A stretch of 64,000 nt of DNA from Alteromonas sp. 1_MG-2023. GTDB lineage: Bacteria > Pseudomonadota > Gammaproteobacteria > Enterobacterales > Alteromonadaceae. The notes under the pieces are model-generated. The model was not told the origin of the DNA. It saw only the letters and a list, made by a program, of their open reading frames with translations, and did not search any database. Below, piece after piece: positions 16,651-24,554 of this stretch. The stretch is from NCBI RefSeq assembly GCF_030547075.1, contig NZ_JAUOQH010000006.1, forward strand, positions 1 through 64,000. Reading direction: 5' to 3'. Each line of letters opens with the position of its first letter. Within the stretch, counting starts at the first letter, position 1. The translations under genes were made by a program, and so were the position numbers.

Positions 16651-18786
16651 TTAATTATTATATATATTGCCTGCGGTATCCATTTGTTCAATAACATACT
16701 GCTTCGGCGACTTGATTAATTCGTCCATGGGTATAGGTTTGCTAAACATGAACCCTTGAATATAGTCACACCCGTGTTCAGTCAAATAATGCCACTGGGG
16801 CTTATTCTCAATACCTTCAGCACAGACATTCAATGACAACCGTTTGGCCAAATCGATGATAGCCCCCATCACAAGCCTGCTCCTTTCAGAGGTTTCCAAC
16901 TCATGCACAAATTGCTTATCAATTTTTAGTGTATCTATACTAATTTGGGTTAAGTAACTTAACGAAGAGTACCCCGTACCAAAATCGTCCAGAGCTATAG
17001 CACAGCCCATATTACTCATACGTTTAAAGAACTTGTTCGATGAGGCAAAGTTTTCTAAATAAGCCGACTCTGTTACCTCAAACTCGACAAACTCTGGGTT
17101 CACATTGTGGCGAGTGAAAATTTCATAGATATTGTCAAACAGGTTACTGTCTCGAAGGTCGTGACCCGACAAATTCATCGAAACGCGAAAGCGATGAGGC
17201 AGCCATGCTCTTAGCTCTGGCAAATCCTGACACACTTTATCAATTACCCATCGCGTAATGGCAGATATTTTGCCGCCCTGTTCTGCAATAGGAATAAACT
17301 CATTTGGCATAACCATGCCATATTCTGGATGTTGCCATCTTAACAGGGCCTCAAGACCAATGACTTTAGCGGCTTTATCTACTTTCACTTGGTAGTAAAT
17401 CAAAAACTCATCATCTCTTAGCCCCTGCTCTATTGCATTGGCTATATGGAATTTACGCTTATGAGATTCAACCATATCAGGGGTAAATATGGTGTAGCTT
17501 CCCCGGCCATTCGCTTTTGAGCGGTACATTGCAAGGTCGGCATTACTCATTAGATCGCTTAAATCGTAGTCTGCGTCTATCGCACGGGCCACACCAACAC
17601 TCACGCCCACAGATAACGATAGCCCTCGTAGTTCAAAGGGGTCTGAAAACGCATCAATTAAACGGCTTGCCATATGTTCAAGGCTAGAATCTCGCGTTTC
17701 CCTATCGGGTAAGACTAAGAACTCATCGCCTCCCAAACGAGCGACTAAATCGCCTTCTCGAAGCAGCGCACTGACTCTATCAGCTACTTCTATTAAGATT
17801 AAGTCACCGGTTTCGTGACCTAAAGAATCATTAATGCCTTTAAACCCATCTAAATCAAAGAACAACAGAGCAAGGTCGTATCCATTTCTTCGTGCTCGAG
17901 CGAGTTCTAACCTTAGGTTATCAAGCACCAACTGCCTATTGGGCAGTCCTGTCAGGCTGTCATAGTTGGCAAGACGTATCATAGTTTCTTGTTGATCAAC
18001 TAAGGTTTGGTTTTGCTCATGATTAATAAGCAATTCAACTTCTATCATTTCTAATAGTCGGTTGATGTTCTCCCCTAATGTGCCAATTTCGTCTCTTGAA
18101 GTTAGGTTCTGGCGAAGGGCGTAGTCTTTGGTGTCGGTGACTTGCTTCGTAAATACACTTAACTCACCTAAGGGGCGAAACAAACGGTGTATAAAGAATA
18201 ACGTGCCAACAATGCTTAATAACCACAATATGAAAATAAGGGGAGCAACATTAAATAACAATCCTTTGATACTGGCAGATAAAGGGGCTTTCGCGTCCAC
18301 CAGCAACATTAAAAAACCATCGGGGTTTGCTGCTGAGCCAATAGTTCGGCGAGACACAATCACATTGTTGGATGCAAATTTATCTTCCGCGAGTACTGAA
18401 GCATCTAACGATTTTAAAAAAGGCTCATTCAATCTTATTGCTGCAGGCCCCTTCTCTTCTAATAAAAGCGAATAATCACCGCTGTAAACTCTTACCGAAA
18501 TAACGTGTTCATGTTCTTTTAATAAAAATAGTAGCTCTGAAATGGAAGATGCATTCTCTGCATTAGATAGCATTGAAGGGGCAATATTTTTGATAACGCC
18601 ATTGGCAAGAGAAACAGTATGAGAGTGAGCCAATTTAAGATATAGCGATTTGTATTCTAATACTGCAAACCACAATACCAGCGCAGCCATTACTGACATA
18701 GATAGGGTTACAGCAATACTGATTGGCGCCTTTATAGATTTAAACACACCACCTTCCTTTAACATCACCTGCGCGATAGATTTCAT
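16651..18786 (-). CDS. Membrane GGDEF/EAL cyclic-di-GMP protein
   Basis: A 711-residue dual-domain protein. TM1 (about 20-45) and TM2 (LLFNVAPLIFILWLLSIV, about 172-192) flank a periplasmic sensor segment, followed by HAMP (about 195-250). A GGDEF domain (about 275-435) has an intact RLGGDEF active site. An EAL domain (about 450-700) has GLEALLRW, and DDFGTGYSSLSYL and IDKQFV segments with the metal-binding acidic residues. Both catalytic motifs look intact, so it could make or break down c-di-GMP. Which activity dominates cannot be read from the sequence. It stands alone with over 160 bp on each side. Confidence 0.92.
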   Translation of the reverse strand: MKSIAQVMLKEGGVFKSIKAPISIAVTLSMSVMAALVLWFAVLEYKSLYLKLAHSHTVSLANGVIKNIAPSMLSNAENASSISELLFLLKEHEHVISVRVYSGDYSLLLEEKGPAAIRLNEPFLKSLDASVLAEDKFASNNVIVSRRTIGSAANPDGFLMLLVDAKAPLSASIKGLLFNVAPLIFILWLLSIVGTLFFIHRLFRPLGELSVFTKQVTDTKDYALRQNLTSRDEIGTLGENINRLLEMIEVELLINHEQNQTLVDQQETMIRLANYDSLTGLPNRQLVLDNLRLELARARRNGYDLALLFFDLDGFKGINDSLGHETGDLILIEVADRVSALLREGDLVARLGGDEFLVLPDRETRDSSLEHMASRLIDAFSDPFELRGLSLSVGVSVGVARAIDADYDLSDLMSNADLAMYRSKANGRGSYTIFTPDMVESHKRKFHIANAIEQGLRDDEFLIYYQVKVDKAAKVIGLEALLRWQHPEYGMVMPNEFIPIAEQGGKISAITRWVIDKVCQDLPELRAWLPHRFRVSMNLSGHDLRDSNLFDNIYEIFTRHNVNPEFVEFEVTESAYLENFASSNKFFKRMSNMGCAIALDDFGTGYSSLSYLTQISIDTLKIDKQFVHELETSERSRLVMGAIIDLAKRLSLNVCAEGIENKPQWHYLTEHGCDYIQGFMFSKPIPMDELIKSPKQYVIEQMDTAGNIYNN

Positions 18787-18955
18787 TCATATTTTTATAT
18801 AAATCTTACGTCGTTATCACGACCTATAGCACGCTAAAGGCCGTGGATATACATCACTTATTTATAGCACTAATTGAGACTAATTGCCTGTGCAGAAAGC
18901 ATTTTTTAGCCTTCATCTTAATTATGACCGTGCAGGTGTACGTATAGAATTTCAG

Positions 18956-19396
18956 CTAGCTATTCTGTGTAACCGCTAATTTAGTTTTAATAAATTCAGC
19001 GTGCGAAACATGCAGCAAATCTGATATGCGCCGTATAATATGTTCTTCAATAGGAGCCAATTGATTGTCAGCGTAGGCAATGGACCATAATCCCTCAAGA
19101 ATTTCACGCTTTTCGTCTGCGTCACATTTTTGATTAATTATTTTGGTAAACTGTATTAAATCTACTGCATCTTCAGCCGATGAACGTCCTTCATCCATGA
19201 GTAACTTTAATTCATCATCAGAAAGTTCGAATTGCTGAAACAAATGGCTTTTGTAGGCACTTATTTCACTATCGGTGACATTGTCATCTGCCCTGATAAT
19301 TTCACTTAATAATGCAGCGGTGGCGAGTTCAACCGTTAGTTTCTGTTGCTCTTCAGACTCTTTTGTCTCGAACAGCTGTAACAAAGATTTAAGCAT
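18956..19396 (-). CDS. TerB-like (tellurite resistance B fold) protein
   Basis: All-helical acidic protein of 146 aa. The repeated pattern LTVELATAALLSEIIRADDNVTDSEI and EILEGLWSIAYADNQLAPIEEHIIRRI, each with Asp/Glu-rich turns, is typical of the TerB family, whose members bind divalent metal. I use the ATG at 19396 (MLKSLLQLFET) because AGGAG lies 7 nt upstream; a longer frame to 19468 has no ribosome binding site. It follows the partner-switching phosphatase with a 100-bp gap, so cotranscription is possible. The function is unknown. Confidence 0.82.
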   Translation of the reverse strand: MLKSLLQLFETKESEEQQKLTVELATAALLSEIIRADDNVTDSEISAYKSHLFQQFELSDDELKLLMDEGRSSAEDAVDLIQFTKIINQKCDADEKREILEGLWSIAYADNQLAPIEEHIIRRISDLLHVSHAEFIKTKLAVTQNS

Positions 19397-19496
19397 AGAG
19401 GCGCTCCTAATAAACAACGAAGCCATTGCATACCATATCCACAGGTAATCGGTGGAAATATACGGCAAATCGTCAGCAATTTTAGTTTAGTGGTAG

Positions 19497-21149
19497 TTAT
19501 TCAACGGTGGTACTCAGTAAACAGTTTATTTTTCTGCCCCCTTTTTCAAACCACACTTTATTGCTTAATGCGCGAATAAGCCCTAAACCTCTTCCGAATG
19601 AGTCTTCACGTTGTGGGCTAGCAATCTCGTCCCATTCAAATCCATCACCATTATCTTCAATTGAAAGGAAAACCGTTTCTTCAGCCGGATCCGTCTTAAT
19701 ATTAATCGTAATATTCCCTGACACCATTGAGCCTAAAAGCACCTCTCTTTTTTCGTAATAAAGTTGAAAGCCTTCTGCAGAATGTTTTAGGTTAGAGTCC
19801 ATTTTCAAAATGCCATGCTCTAGTGCATTGCTGAACATTTCAGATACCACGGTAAAAAGCACAGAACGCACATGCTCAATGCCACTAAATTGTGAAACTT
19901 GATGTAGTACTCGGGTTTGAATATCAGGTTGCTTTAAATGCTTAGCACCAAGGGTAATGGTAATTTCGGATGGAATATCGTCGATAGATTGATGAGGAAG
20001 AATGCACTCGAGAGACTGGCTTTTAAAAATAACGACCGAAACATCATCGTCAAATGTGTGCTTTGCCGAAAACCCTTTAGCGTGTTCAAACAAGCCTAGA
20101 GCAGTTAAATCACTAGTATTAATACACCACTGTTTAACGCCATCTTCAGTTAACATATTCCCTTCACTGTCGACGGCTTCAGTCAATCCATCAGAGCAGA
20201 TAACTAACTTATCGTCGGGCATCATTTCAAAAATTTCGCATTCGTTATCAAATTCATCTAACTCAAGAATGCCCAATGCCATATGCGGTGAGGAAATGGT
20301 TTTAATAAAACGCCGAGTGTTTGATACCACTAACATTTGTGGCATTCCCCCTTGCCAAAGGGTAATGCGGGCGCCATCAGATCCTACTTCACCAATAACC
20401 GCCGCCATAAACATATCACTAGGTAAAAACCGCAGTAATATTTTATTAAACTCAGTGGCCATTTCATTAACCGATAAGCCTTTAGCCGACATCTCTTGAA
20501 ATGCTCGCGTTACCGGCAGAGCACCAATGGCAGAAGCTAGCCCATGCCCGGTAAAGTCTCCAACTAAAAAATACAAGCCGCCACTTGGGCTGGTTTCACA
20601 AACGAAAACATCACCATTGAAGGTTTCGGCAGGGATTAATGCATGGTCGAAATATTTTAGCGTATCTTTTTTATTAACGATGGCATGGCTAAAAATATGC
20701 TCAACAATAGCGTGTTCTCTCGCCACGCTTTGCTGATAAAACCTAAGCTCTTCATTTTGCGCTTCAATATGAGCACTTAAATTTCTAATTTTTTCGTGAG
20801 CGCGAATTTTTGCCGTTAATATATGTTTATCAAAAGGTTTTGTTGCGAAGTCATTTCCCCCCACTTCTAAACATTTAACTAGGCTTTCTTTATCGTCTAG
20901 GGAGGTGATGAACAAAATAGGTAAGTATCGCCCCCCTGCTAACGCCCTAATTTTGGGCGCTACCTCAAAGCCACTCATCCCCGGCATAACCACATCGAGT
21001 AAAACCAAGTCAGGGATTGCTTGTTCAACGATTGATAATGCCTCTTGGCCACTTGCAGCTTCGATACATTTTGTGAAACCCGCATTACTCAACATACTGA
21101 CTAGCATGGCTCGGTTTATAGATTCATCATCGACGATAAGAATTTTCAT
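19497..21149 (-). CDS. REC-PP2C phosphatase-HATPase partner-switching regulator
   Basis: A 550-residue three-domain protein: receiver (1-120, LIVDDES, Asp in LVLLDVVMPGMSG, Lys in FATKPFD), a coiled linker, a SpoIIE/RsbU-type PP2C phosphatase (about 165-375, VGDFTGHGLASAIG and LVICSDGLTEAV supply metal-binding Asp residues), and a C-terminal RsbW-type kinase (about 400-550, SEMFSNALEHGIL N-box, EDNGDGF, FGRGLGLIRAL). The layout matches Shewanella CrsR and Pseudomonas HsbR, where one protein both phosphorylates and dephosphorylates an anti-anti-sigma partner. The STAS gene 36 bp upstream is the evident partner. Confidence 0.9.
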   Translation of the reverse strand: MKILIVDDESINRAMLVSMLSNAGFTKCIEAASGQEALSIVEQAIPDLVLLDVVMPGMSGFEVAPKIRALAGGRYLPILFITSLDDKESLVKCLEVGGNDFATKPFDKHILTAKIRAHEKIRNLSAHIEAQNEELRFYQQSVAREHAIVEHIFSHAIVNKKDTLKYFDHALIPAETFNGDVFVCETSPSGGLYFLVGDFTGHGLASAIGALPVTRAFQEMSAKGLSVNEMATEFNKILLRFLPSDMFMAAVIGEVGSDGARITLWQGGMPQMLVVSNTRRFIKTISSPHMALGILELDEFDNECEIFEMMPDDKLVICSDGLTEAVDSEGNMLTEDGVKQWCINTSDLTALGLFEHAKGFSAKHTFDDDVSVVIFKSQSLECILPHQSIDDIPSEITITLGAKHLKQPDIQTRVLHQVSQFSGIEHVRSVLFTVVSEMFSNALEHGILKMDSNLKHSAEGFQLYYEKREVLLGSMVSGNITINIKTDPAEETVFLSIEDNGDGFEWDEIASPQREDSFGRGLGLIRALSNKVWFEKGGRKINCLLSTTVE

Positions 21150-21185
21150 TTACAATAGTGCCTTTACTGAAATTTTCGTTACCGC

Positions 21186-21491
21186 CTAGCAAATACTAAA
21201 TTTTTTATCAAAGCGCGAAATTTTTAATATCCGCTCAACAGGCGGACGACTATTTTCAATGCTATAAGTCAGCGTTCTTTCAGAAAGTACCTTTTGCATA
21301 TTCAGCAACATGCCGAGGGCCGAGCTGTCCATATACTCGGTTTTGCCTAAGTCGACGGCAATGTGTCTCACGCCTTCATCTAAATCTTGGTATGCTGAAC
21401 GAAAAGATTCAACCTGACTAAAATCAAACTTCTCACCCATTGCTATCGTTAAAGTTAGCTTTCCATCAACATTGTCCGTTGTTACATTCAT
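21186..21491 (-). CDS. STAS-domain anti-sigma factor antagonist
   Basis: A single STAS domain of 101 residues. The conserved phosphorylatable serine sits in the loop EYMDSSALGMLLNMQKVL (about residues 57-74). It precedes the REC-PP2C-HATPase gene by 36 bp on the same strand, as crsA/hsbA accompany crsR/hsbR. By analogy it would bind an anti-sigma or other target when unphosphorylated. No anti-sigma or flagellar anti-sigma gene lies nearby, so the downstream target is unknown. Confidence 0.88.
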   Translation of the reverse strand: MNVTTDNVDGKLTLTIAMGEKFDFSQVESFRSAYQDLDEGVRHIAVDLGKTEYMDSSALGMLLNMQKVLSERTLTYSIENSRPPVERILKISRFDKKFSIC

Positions 21492-21678
21492 CTATTCATT
21501 CCTATTGCATTGACCACTCGGTAGCCTTCGCAGTCCAAACTGACCTACACAGGTAAGCGAAATAAGTTAAGGCAGTACTGGTGTTATTCTAGCGCAGATA
21601 TTTCAGCCTGCCATGCTACAATTATAGTAATGCCAAATAAGGCTTATTTAACGCATAGGTAAAAAATCAGAGGGTACA

Positions 21679-22011
21679 ATGCAAGATTGGCAAGATGCAC
21701 TATTGGTATACAGTACCGACGGAGGCAAAGTTAAACCTTCGTCTAAAGAAGCAAAGCGCTCCACGTCTGACGATGGTATTGTTCGAATACACAGAGAAAC
21801 AAAAGGCCGCAAAGGTAAAGGCGTGTCGATAATAAAAGGGCTCGATTTAGCCCCAGATGCGTTAAAGAAGCTAGGCACCGAGTTGAAAAAGAAATGTGGC
21901 TGCGGTGGCGCGGTTAAAGATGGTCAGATTGAAGTTCAAACCGATGACCGTGAGAAATTAAAAGCGTTACTGCAGGATAAAGGTTTTAGCGCTAAAATTG
22001 CTGGGGGGTAA
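21679..22011 (+). CDS. yciH: YciH, SUI1/eIF1-like translation factor
   Basis: A 110-residue SUI1-domain protein. The family core GKGVSIIKGLDLAPDALK, KKCGCGGAVKDGQIEVQ and the C-terminal KALLQDKGFSAKIAGG are clear. E. coli YciH is related to eukaryotic eIF1 and is reported to influence initiation fidelity and stress translation. Single-domain length is normal. The neighbouring receiver gene starts 47 bp downstream on the same strand, so the two may be cotranscribed. Confidence 0.92.
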   Translation: MQDWQDALLVYSTDGGKVKPSSKEAKRSTSDDGIVRIHRETKGRKGKGVSIIKGLDLAPDALKKLGTELKKKCGCGGAVKDGQIEVQTDDREKLKALLQDKGFSAKIAGG

Positions 22012-22057
22012 TTTACCACCCTTATTTTCCTTAAAAAAATTTTCAAAAGAGAGCGGA

Positions 22058-22858
22058 ATGGAAAAGCTGTCAATTTCGGATTTACATATCATTTTAGTTG
22101 AGCCCTCGGATACCCAGAGGAAGATTATTACTACCCTATTGTTAAAAGAGAAGGTGAAGGAAATTGATCCTGTTAGTACCCTTTCTGAAGCAATGTCAGC
22201 GGTAAAAGCGCACGGTGCAGACCTGATTGTAAGCGCGATGTATTTCGAAGACGGCACAGCGTTAGATTTGCTCAAGTTCATAAAAGAAAGTGATGAATTT
22301 AAAACTATTCCATTCATGCTGGTTTCAAGTGAGAACAGATTAAGTAAGTTAGAAGAATTTAAGCAAGCGGGCGTTGCAGCTATTCTTCCTAAACCGTTCG
22401 AGCCCCTTCATCTGTCTCGTGCTCTTAACGCGAGCCTCGATTTAATCAATCATGACGAACTTGAATTAGAATTATTCGATATTCACGATGTTAGAGTGCT
22501 ACTTGTCGACGACAGTAAGTTGGCACGCAACCACATTCGCCGTGTACTTGAAGGTATGGGGCTACAGCGCATAAGAGAAGCTGAAAACGGGGCGATGGCG
22601 CTTACGTTTATTAAAGACGAACCCTTTGATTTAGTAGTCACCGACTACAACATGCCAGAAATGGATGGGCGAGAGCTATCTGAATTCATTCGTTTCAACC
22701 CTGAAACTACTCATATTCCTATCATCATGGTGACGTCTGAAGCCGCTGACAGTGCTCATATGGCTAATATTCAGCAAACAGGGGTTAATGCCCTATGTGA
22801 TAAACCTTTTGAACCTACTGAGGTTCGTCAGATGCTTGCGGCCCTATTAGGAAACTAA
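22058..22858 (+). CDS. Tandem-receiver response regulator, first receiver degenerate
   Basis: A 266-residue protein made of two receiver domains with no output domain. Receiver 2 (about 148-265) is canonical: VLLVDDSKLARNHI, phosphoacceptor Asp in DLVVTDYNMPEMDG, Thr/Ser in IIMVTSE, Lys in LCDKPFE. Receiver 1 (about 8-125) aligns well, but VEPSD replaces the acidic pair and DLIVSAMYFEDG puts Ala where the phosphoacceptor Asp should be, while the Lys (LPKPFE) remains. I start at the ATG at 22058; the longer frame from 21998 overlaps yciH and lacks a ribosome binding site. It may be a CheY-like adaptor; the partner kinase is unknown. Confidence 0.88.
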   Translation: MEKLSISDLHIILVEPSDTQRKIITTLLLKEKVKEIDPVSTLSEAMSAVKAHGADLIVSAMYFEDGTALDLLKFIKESDEFKTIPFMLVSSENRLSKLEEFKQAGVAAILPKPFEPLHLSRALNASLDLINHDELELELFDIHDVRVLLVDDSKLARNHIRRVLEGMGLQRIREAENGAMALTFIKDEPFDLVVTDYNMPEMDGRELSEFIRFNPETTHIPIIMVTSEAADSAHMANIQQTGVNALCDKPFEPTEVRQMLAALLGN

Positions 22859-22893
22859 GGCTACGAGCTAGAGATAAACAGCTTTGTTGCTTT

Positions 22894-22931
22894 AAGCAGT
22901 AAGCCGACACTATGTTGGTGGTTTACTGCTT
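22894..22931 (+). terminator. Strong hairpin after the receiver gene
   Basis: AAGCAGTAAGCC (22894-22905) pairs with GGTTTACTGCTT (22920-22931), 12 bp including one G-U. It begins 36 bp after the stop codon. There is no T-tract on the plus strand, so it may be a transcript-end stabilising hairpin rather than a self-sufficient terminator. Confidence 0.45.
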
Positions 22932-23034
22932 GAAGCTGAATTCGCTACTCACCATTTACAATTCGCTTACCCGTTCTGATAATATCTATCAAGCCCCTCC
23001 CCCTAATAAAATCAAAAACCAATGTAAAAACAGG

Positions 23035-23063
23035 TTGACACCGATACGCTGTACGCATAAAGT
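23035..23063 (+). promoter_or_regulatory. Sigma-70 promoter of pheL-pheA
   Basis: A consensus -35 TTGACA (23035-23040), exact 17-nt spacer and -10 TAAAGT (23058-23063). The predicted transcription start (about 23070) coincides with the ATG of the leader peptide at 23071. Confidence 0.7.
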
Positions 23064-23070
23064 CAAGCGT

Positions 23071-23130
23071 ATGAAACAGAATAATATACATGCAGTAGCT
23101 ATCTTTTTTGCGTTTATGCTCTTTAAATAG
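23071..23130 (+). CDS. pheL: pheA leader peptide (Phe-rich)
   Basis: A 19-residue frame MKQNNIHAVAIFFAFMLFK ending in TAG. Four of the last eight residues are Phe, as in the E. coli pheL leader. The Phe codons (23104-23109, 23113-23115 and 23122-23124) lie just before a GGGAGG segment that begins at the stop codon, and a terminator follows. Translation speed through the Phe codons would set the attenuation decision. The ATG sits at or next to the predicted transcript 5' end, so the mRNA may be leaderless. No Shine-Dalgarno sequence precedes it. Confidence 0.8.
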   Translation: MKQNNIHAVAIFFAFMLFK

Positions 23131-23180
23131 GGAGGCGCAGCTACATGCATAAAAACCTCCCTCAAGGGAGGTTTTTTTTT
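23130..23180 (+). promoter_or_regulatory. pheA transcription attenuator
   Basis: Terminator: AAAAACCTCCC (23151-23161), loop TCAA, GGGAGGTTTTT (23166-23176) and T-run to 23180. Competing antiterminator: GGGAGG at 23130-23135 can pair with CCTCCC at 23156-23161, which blocks the terminator. A ribosome that reaches the leader stop codon covers 23130-23135 and lets the terminator form. A ribosome stalled at the Phe codons leaves it free. This is classical attenuation by charged tRNA-Phe. Confidence 0.85.
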
Positions 23181-23204
23181 AGCTAATACAATAAGTGGAA
23201 AACT

Positions 23205-24386
23205 ATGTCTGACAACGCCTTAGATGCTGTAAGAGAGCGCATAACCTCATTAGATAGCGAACTTCTAACCTTATTGGCTGAACGCCGTAAGCTTACTAAC
23301 GAAGTTGCTGAAACTAAAATTAAGCATCATATTCCAGTACGAGATCAAAAACGTGAAGAGCAACTGCTTGTTCGTCTGATTAAAGAAGGTAAAGATGCAG
23401 GTCTTGATCCTCACTATGTCACGCAAATTTTCCACGTTATCATCGAAGACTCAGTATTAAATCAGCAAGCCATGCTAGCTGAACGTGCGAACCCTGGTAG
23501 TACGTTACCGCTTAATCGAGTGGCTTTCTTAGGTGACAAAGGGTCTTACTCTTATTTAGCCACCCAAAAGTATTTCTCTAGACGCCCTGGCGAATTACTG
23601 GAAATAGGTTGCCAGAGCTTCAGTGAAATCATTCAAAAAGTAGAGAATGCAGAAGCAGACTATGCCGTTCTTCCTATCGAGAATACGACCTCTGGCAGTA
23701 TTAACGAAGTATACGACCAACTTCAGCATACCCATCTAAGTATTATTGGTGAACTTACCCACCCTATTAGACACACCCTTTTAGTTGGCACGGACACCAC
23801 AATAGATAAAATTAAAACGGTTTATGCTCACCCGCAAGTATTCACTCAATGTAGTCATTTCTTGGCTGAATTAGGCAACATTGAAGTAAAAACAATGGAC
23901 AGCACCTCGTCGGCTATGTTGACCGTTAGCGAACTTCAACGCGACGATATTGCGGCTATCGGTAGTGAAGCGGGCGGCAACCTTTACGGATTAACGGCAA
24001 TAAAAAGTAACTTGGCGAACCAGAAAGAAAACCACAGTCGCTTTATCGTGGTTGCACGCAAGTCAGTAGTAGTACCGCTTCAAGTCCCAGCTAAAACAAC
24101 GCTTGTGATGTCTACCGTACAAAAACCTGGGGCGCTAGTTGAAGCCTTACTGGTATTAAGCGAAAACAGTATCAACATGACCAAACTAGAGTCACGCCCT
24201 ATTCCAGGTAACCCTTGGGAAGAAATGTTTTATATTGACGTGAAAGGAAATGTGGAAGATGGACCCGTGCAAACTGCCATTGAAGCACTTCGAAATATAA
24301 CCCGCTATATTAAAATATTAGGCTGCTACCCTAGTGAAGAAATAAGCCCGACGAAAGTGGCTGCTGCCAGTGCGCTAGCAGAATAA
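23205..24386 (+). CDS. pheA: Chorismate mutase / prephenate dehydratase (P-protein)
   Basis: Bifunctional enzyme that turns chorismate into phenylpyruvate for phenylalanine synthesis. The 393 residues are arranged as chorismate mutase (1-90, RERITSLDSELLTLLAERRKL), prephenate dehydratase (about 104-285, FLGDKGSYSYLATQKYF, PIENTTSGSINEVYD) and a regulatory ACT domain (about 295-375) with GALVEALLVL and ESRPIPGNPWEEMFY, the Phe-binding motifs GALV and ESRP. Feedback inhibition by Phe is therefore expected. Expression is controlled by the attenuator directly upstream. Confidence 0.97.
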   Translation: MSDNALDAVRERITSLDSELLTLLAERRKLTNEVAETKIKHHIPVRDQKREEQLLVRLIKEGKDAGLDPHYVTQIFHVIIEDSVLNQQAMLAERANPGSTLPLNRVAFLGDKGSYSYLATQKYFSRRPGELLEIGCQSFSEIIQKVENAEADYAVLPIENTTSGSINEVYDQLQHTHLSIIGELTHPIRHTLLVGTDTTIDKIKTVYAHPQVFTQCSHFLAELGNIEVKTMDSTSSAMLTVSELQRDDIAAIGSEAGGNLYGLTAIKSNLANQKENHSRFIVVARKSVVVPLQVPAKTTLVMSTVQKPGALVEALLVLSENSINMTKLESRPIPGNPWEEMFYIDVKGNVEDGPVQTAIEALRNITRYIKILGCYPSEEISPTKVAAASALAE

Positions 24387-24392
24387 TATCGT

Positions 24393-24440
24393 GCAGTAAA
24401 AGGGAGCTATCGAGTCAGTACGATAGCTTTCTTTTACTGC
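24393..24440 (+). terminator. 20-bp hairpin downstream of pheA
   Basis: A 20-nt arm starting GCAGTAAAAGG (24393-24412) pairs fully with 24421-24440 (two G-U pairs) around an 8-nt loop. It starts 7 bp after the pheA stop. The T-tract is weak (TGATTTT). It shares the GCAGTAA outer stem with the hairpin at 22894-22931. It is probably the pheA transcript end. Confidence 0.6.
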
Positions 24441-24464
24441 TGATTTTAACTAAAGGTTCTTGGT

Positions 24465-24518
24465 GGCTTTTGACTACAGGCTTTTGGCTACACTCTTATC
24501 TACAGACTTTTGACTACG
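24465..24518. repeat. Degenerate tandem repeat, 14-bp period
   Basis: GGCTTTTGACTACA (24465-24478) and GGCTTTTGGCTACA (24479-24492) are directly adjacent, followed by a shortened CTCTTATCTACA and GACTTTTGACTACG (24505-24518). The units lie between the pheA hairpin and the chemoreceptor stop. Noncoding. Confidence 0.75.
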
Positions 24519-24554
24519 CCGACCCTACTGCACTTTTTAGGCTACTCGCCTTTT

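Noticed and set aside
22912..23130. 72-codon frame ending with the pheA leader peptide
   Set aside because: Only the last 19 codons make sense as the Phe leader peptide. The upstream part crosses the hairpin at 22894-22931 and the pheA promoter and has no ribosome binding site.
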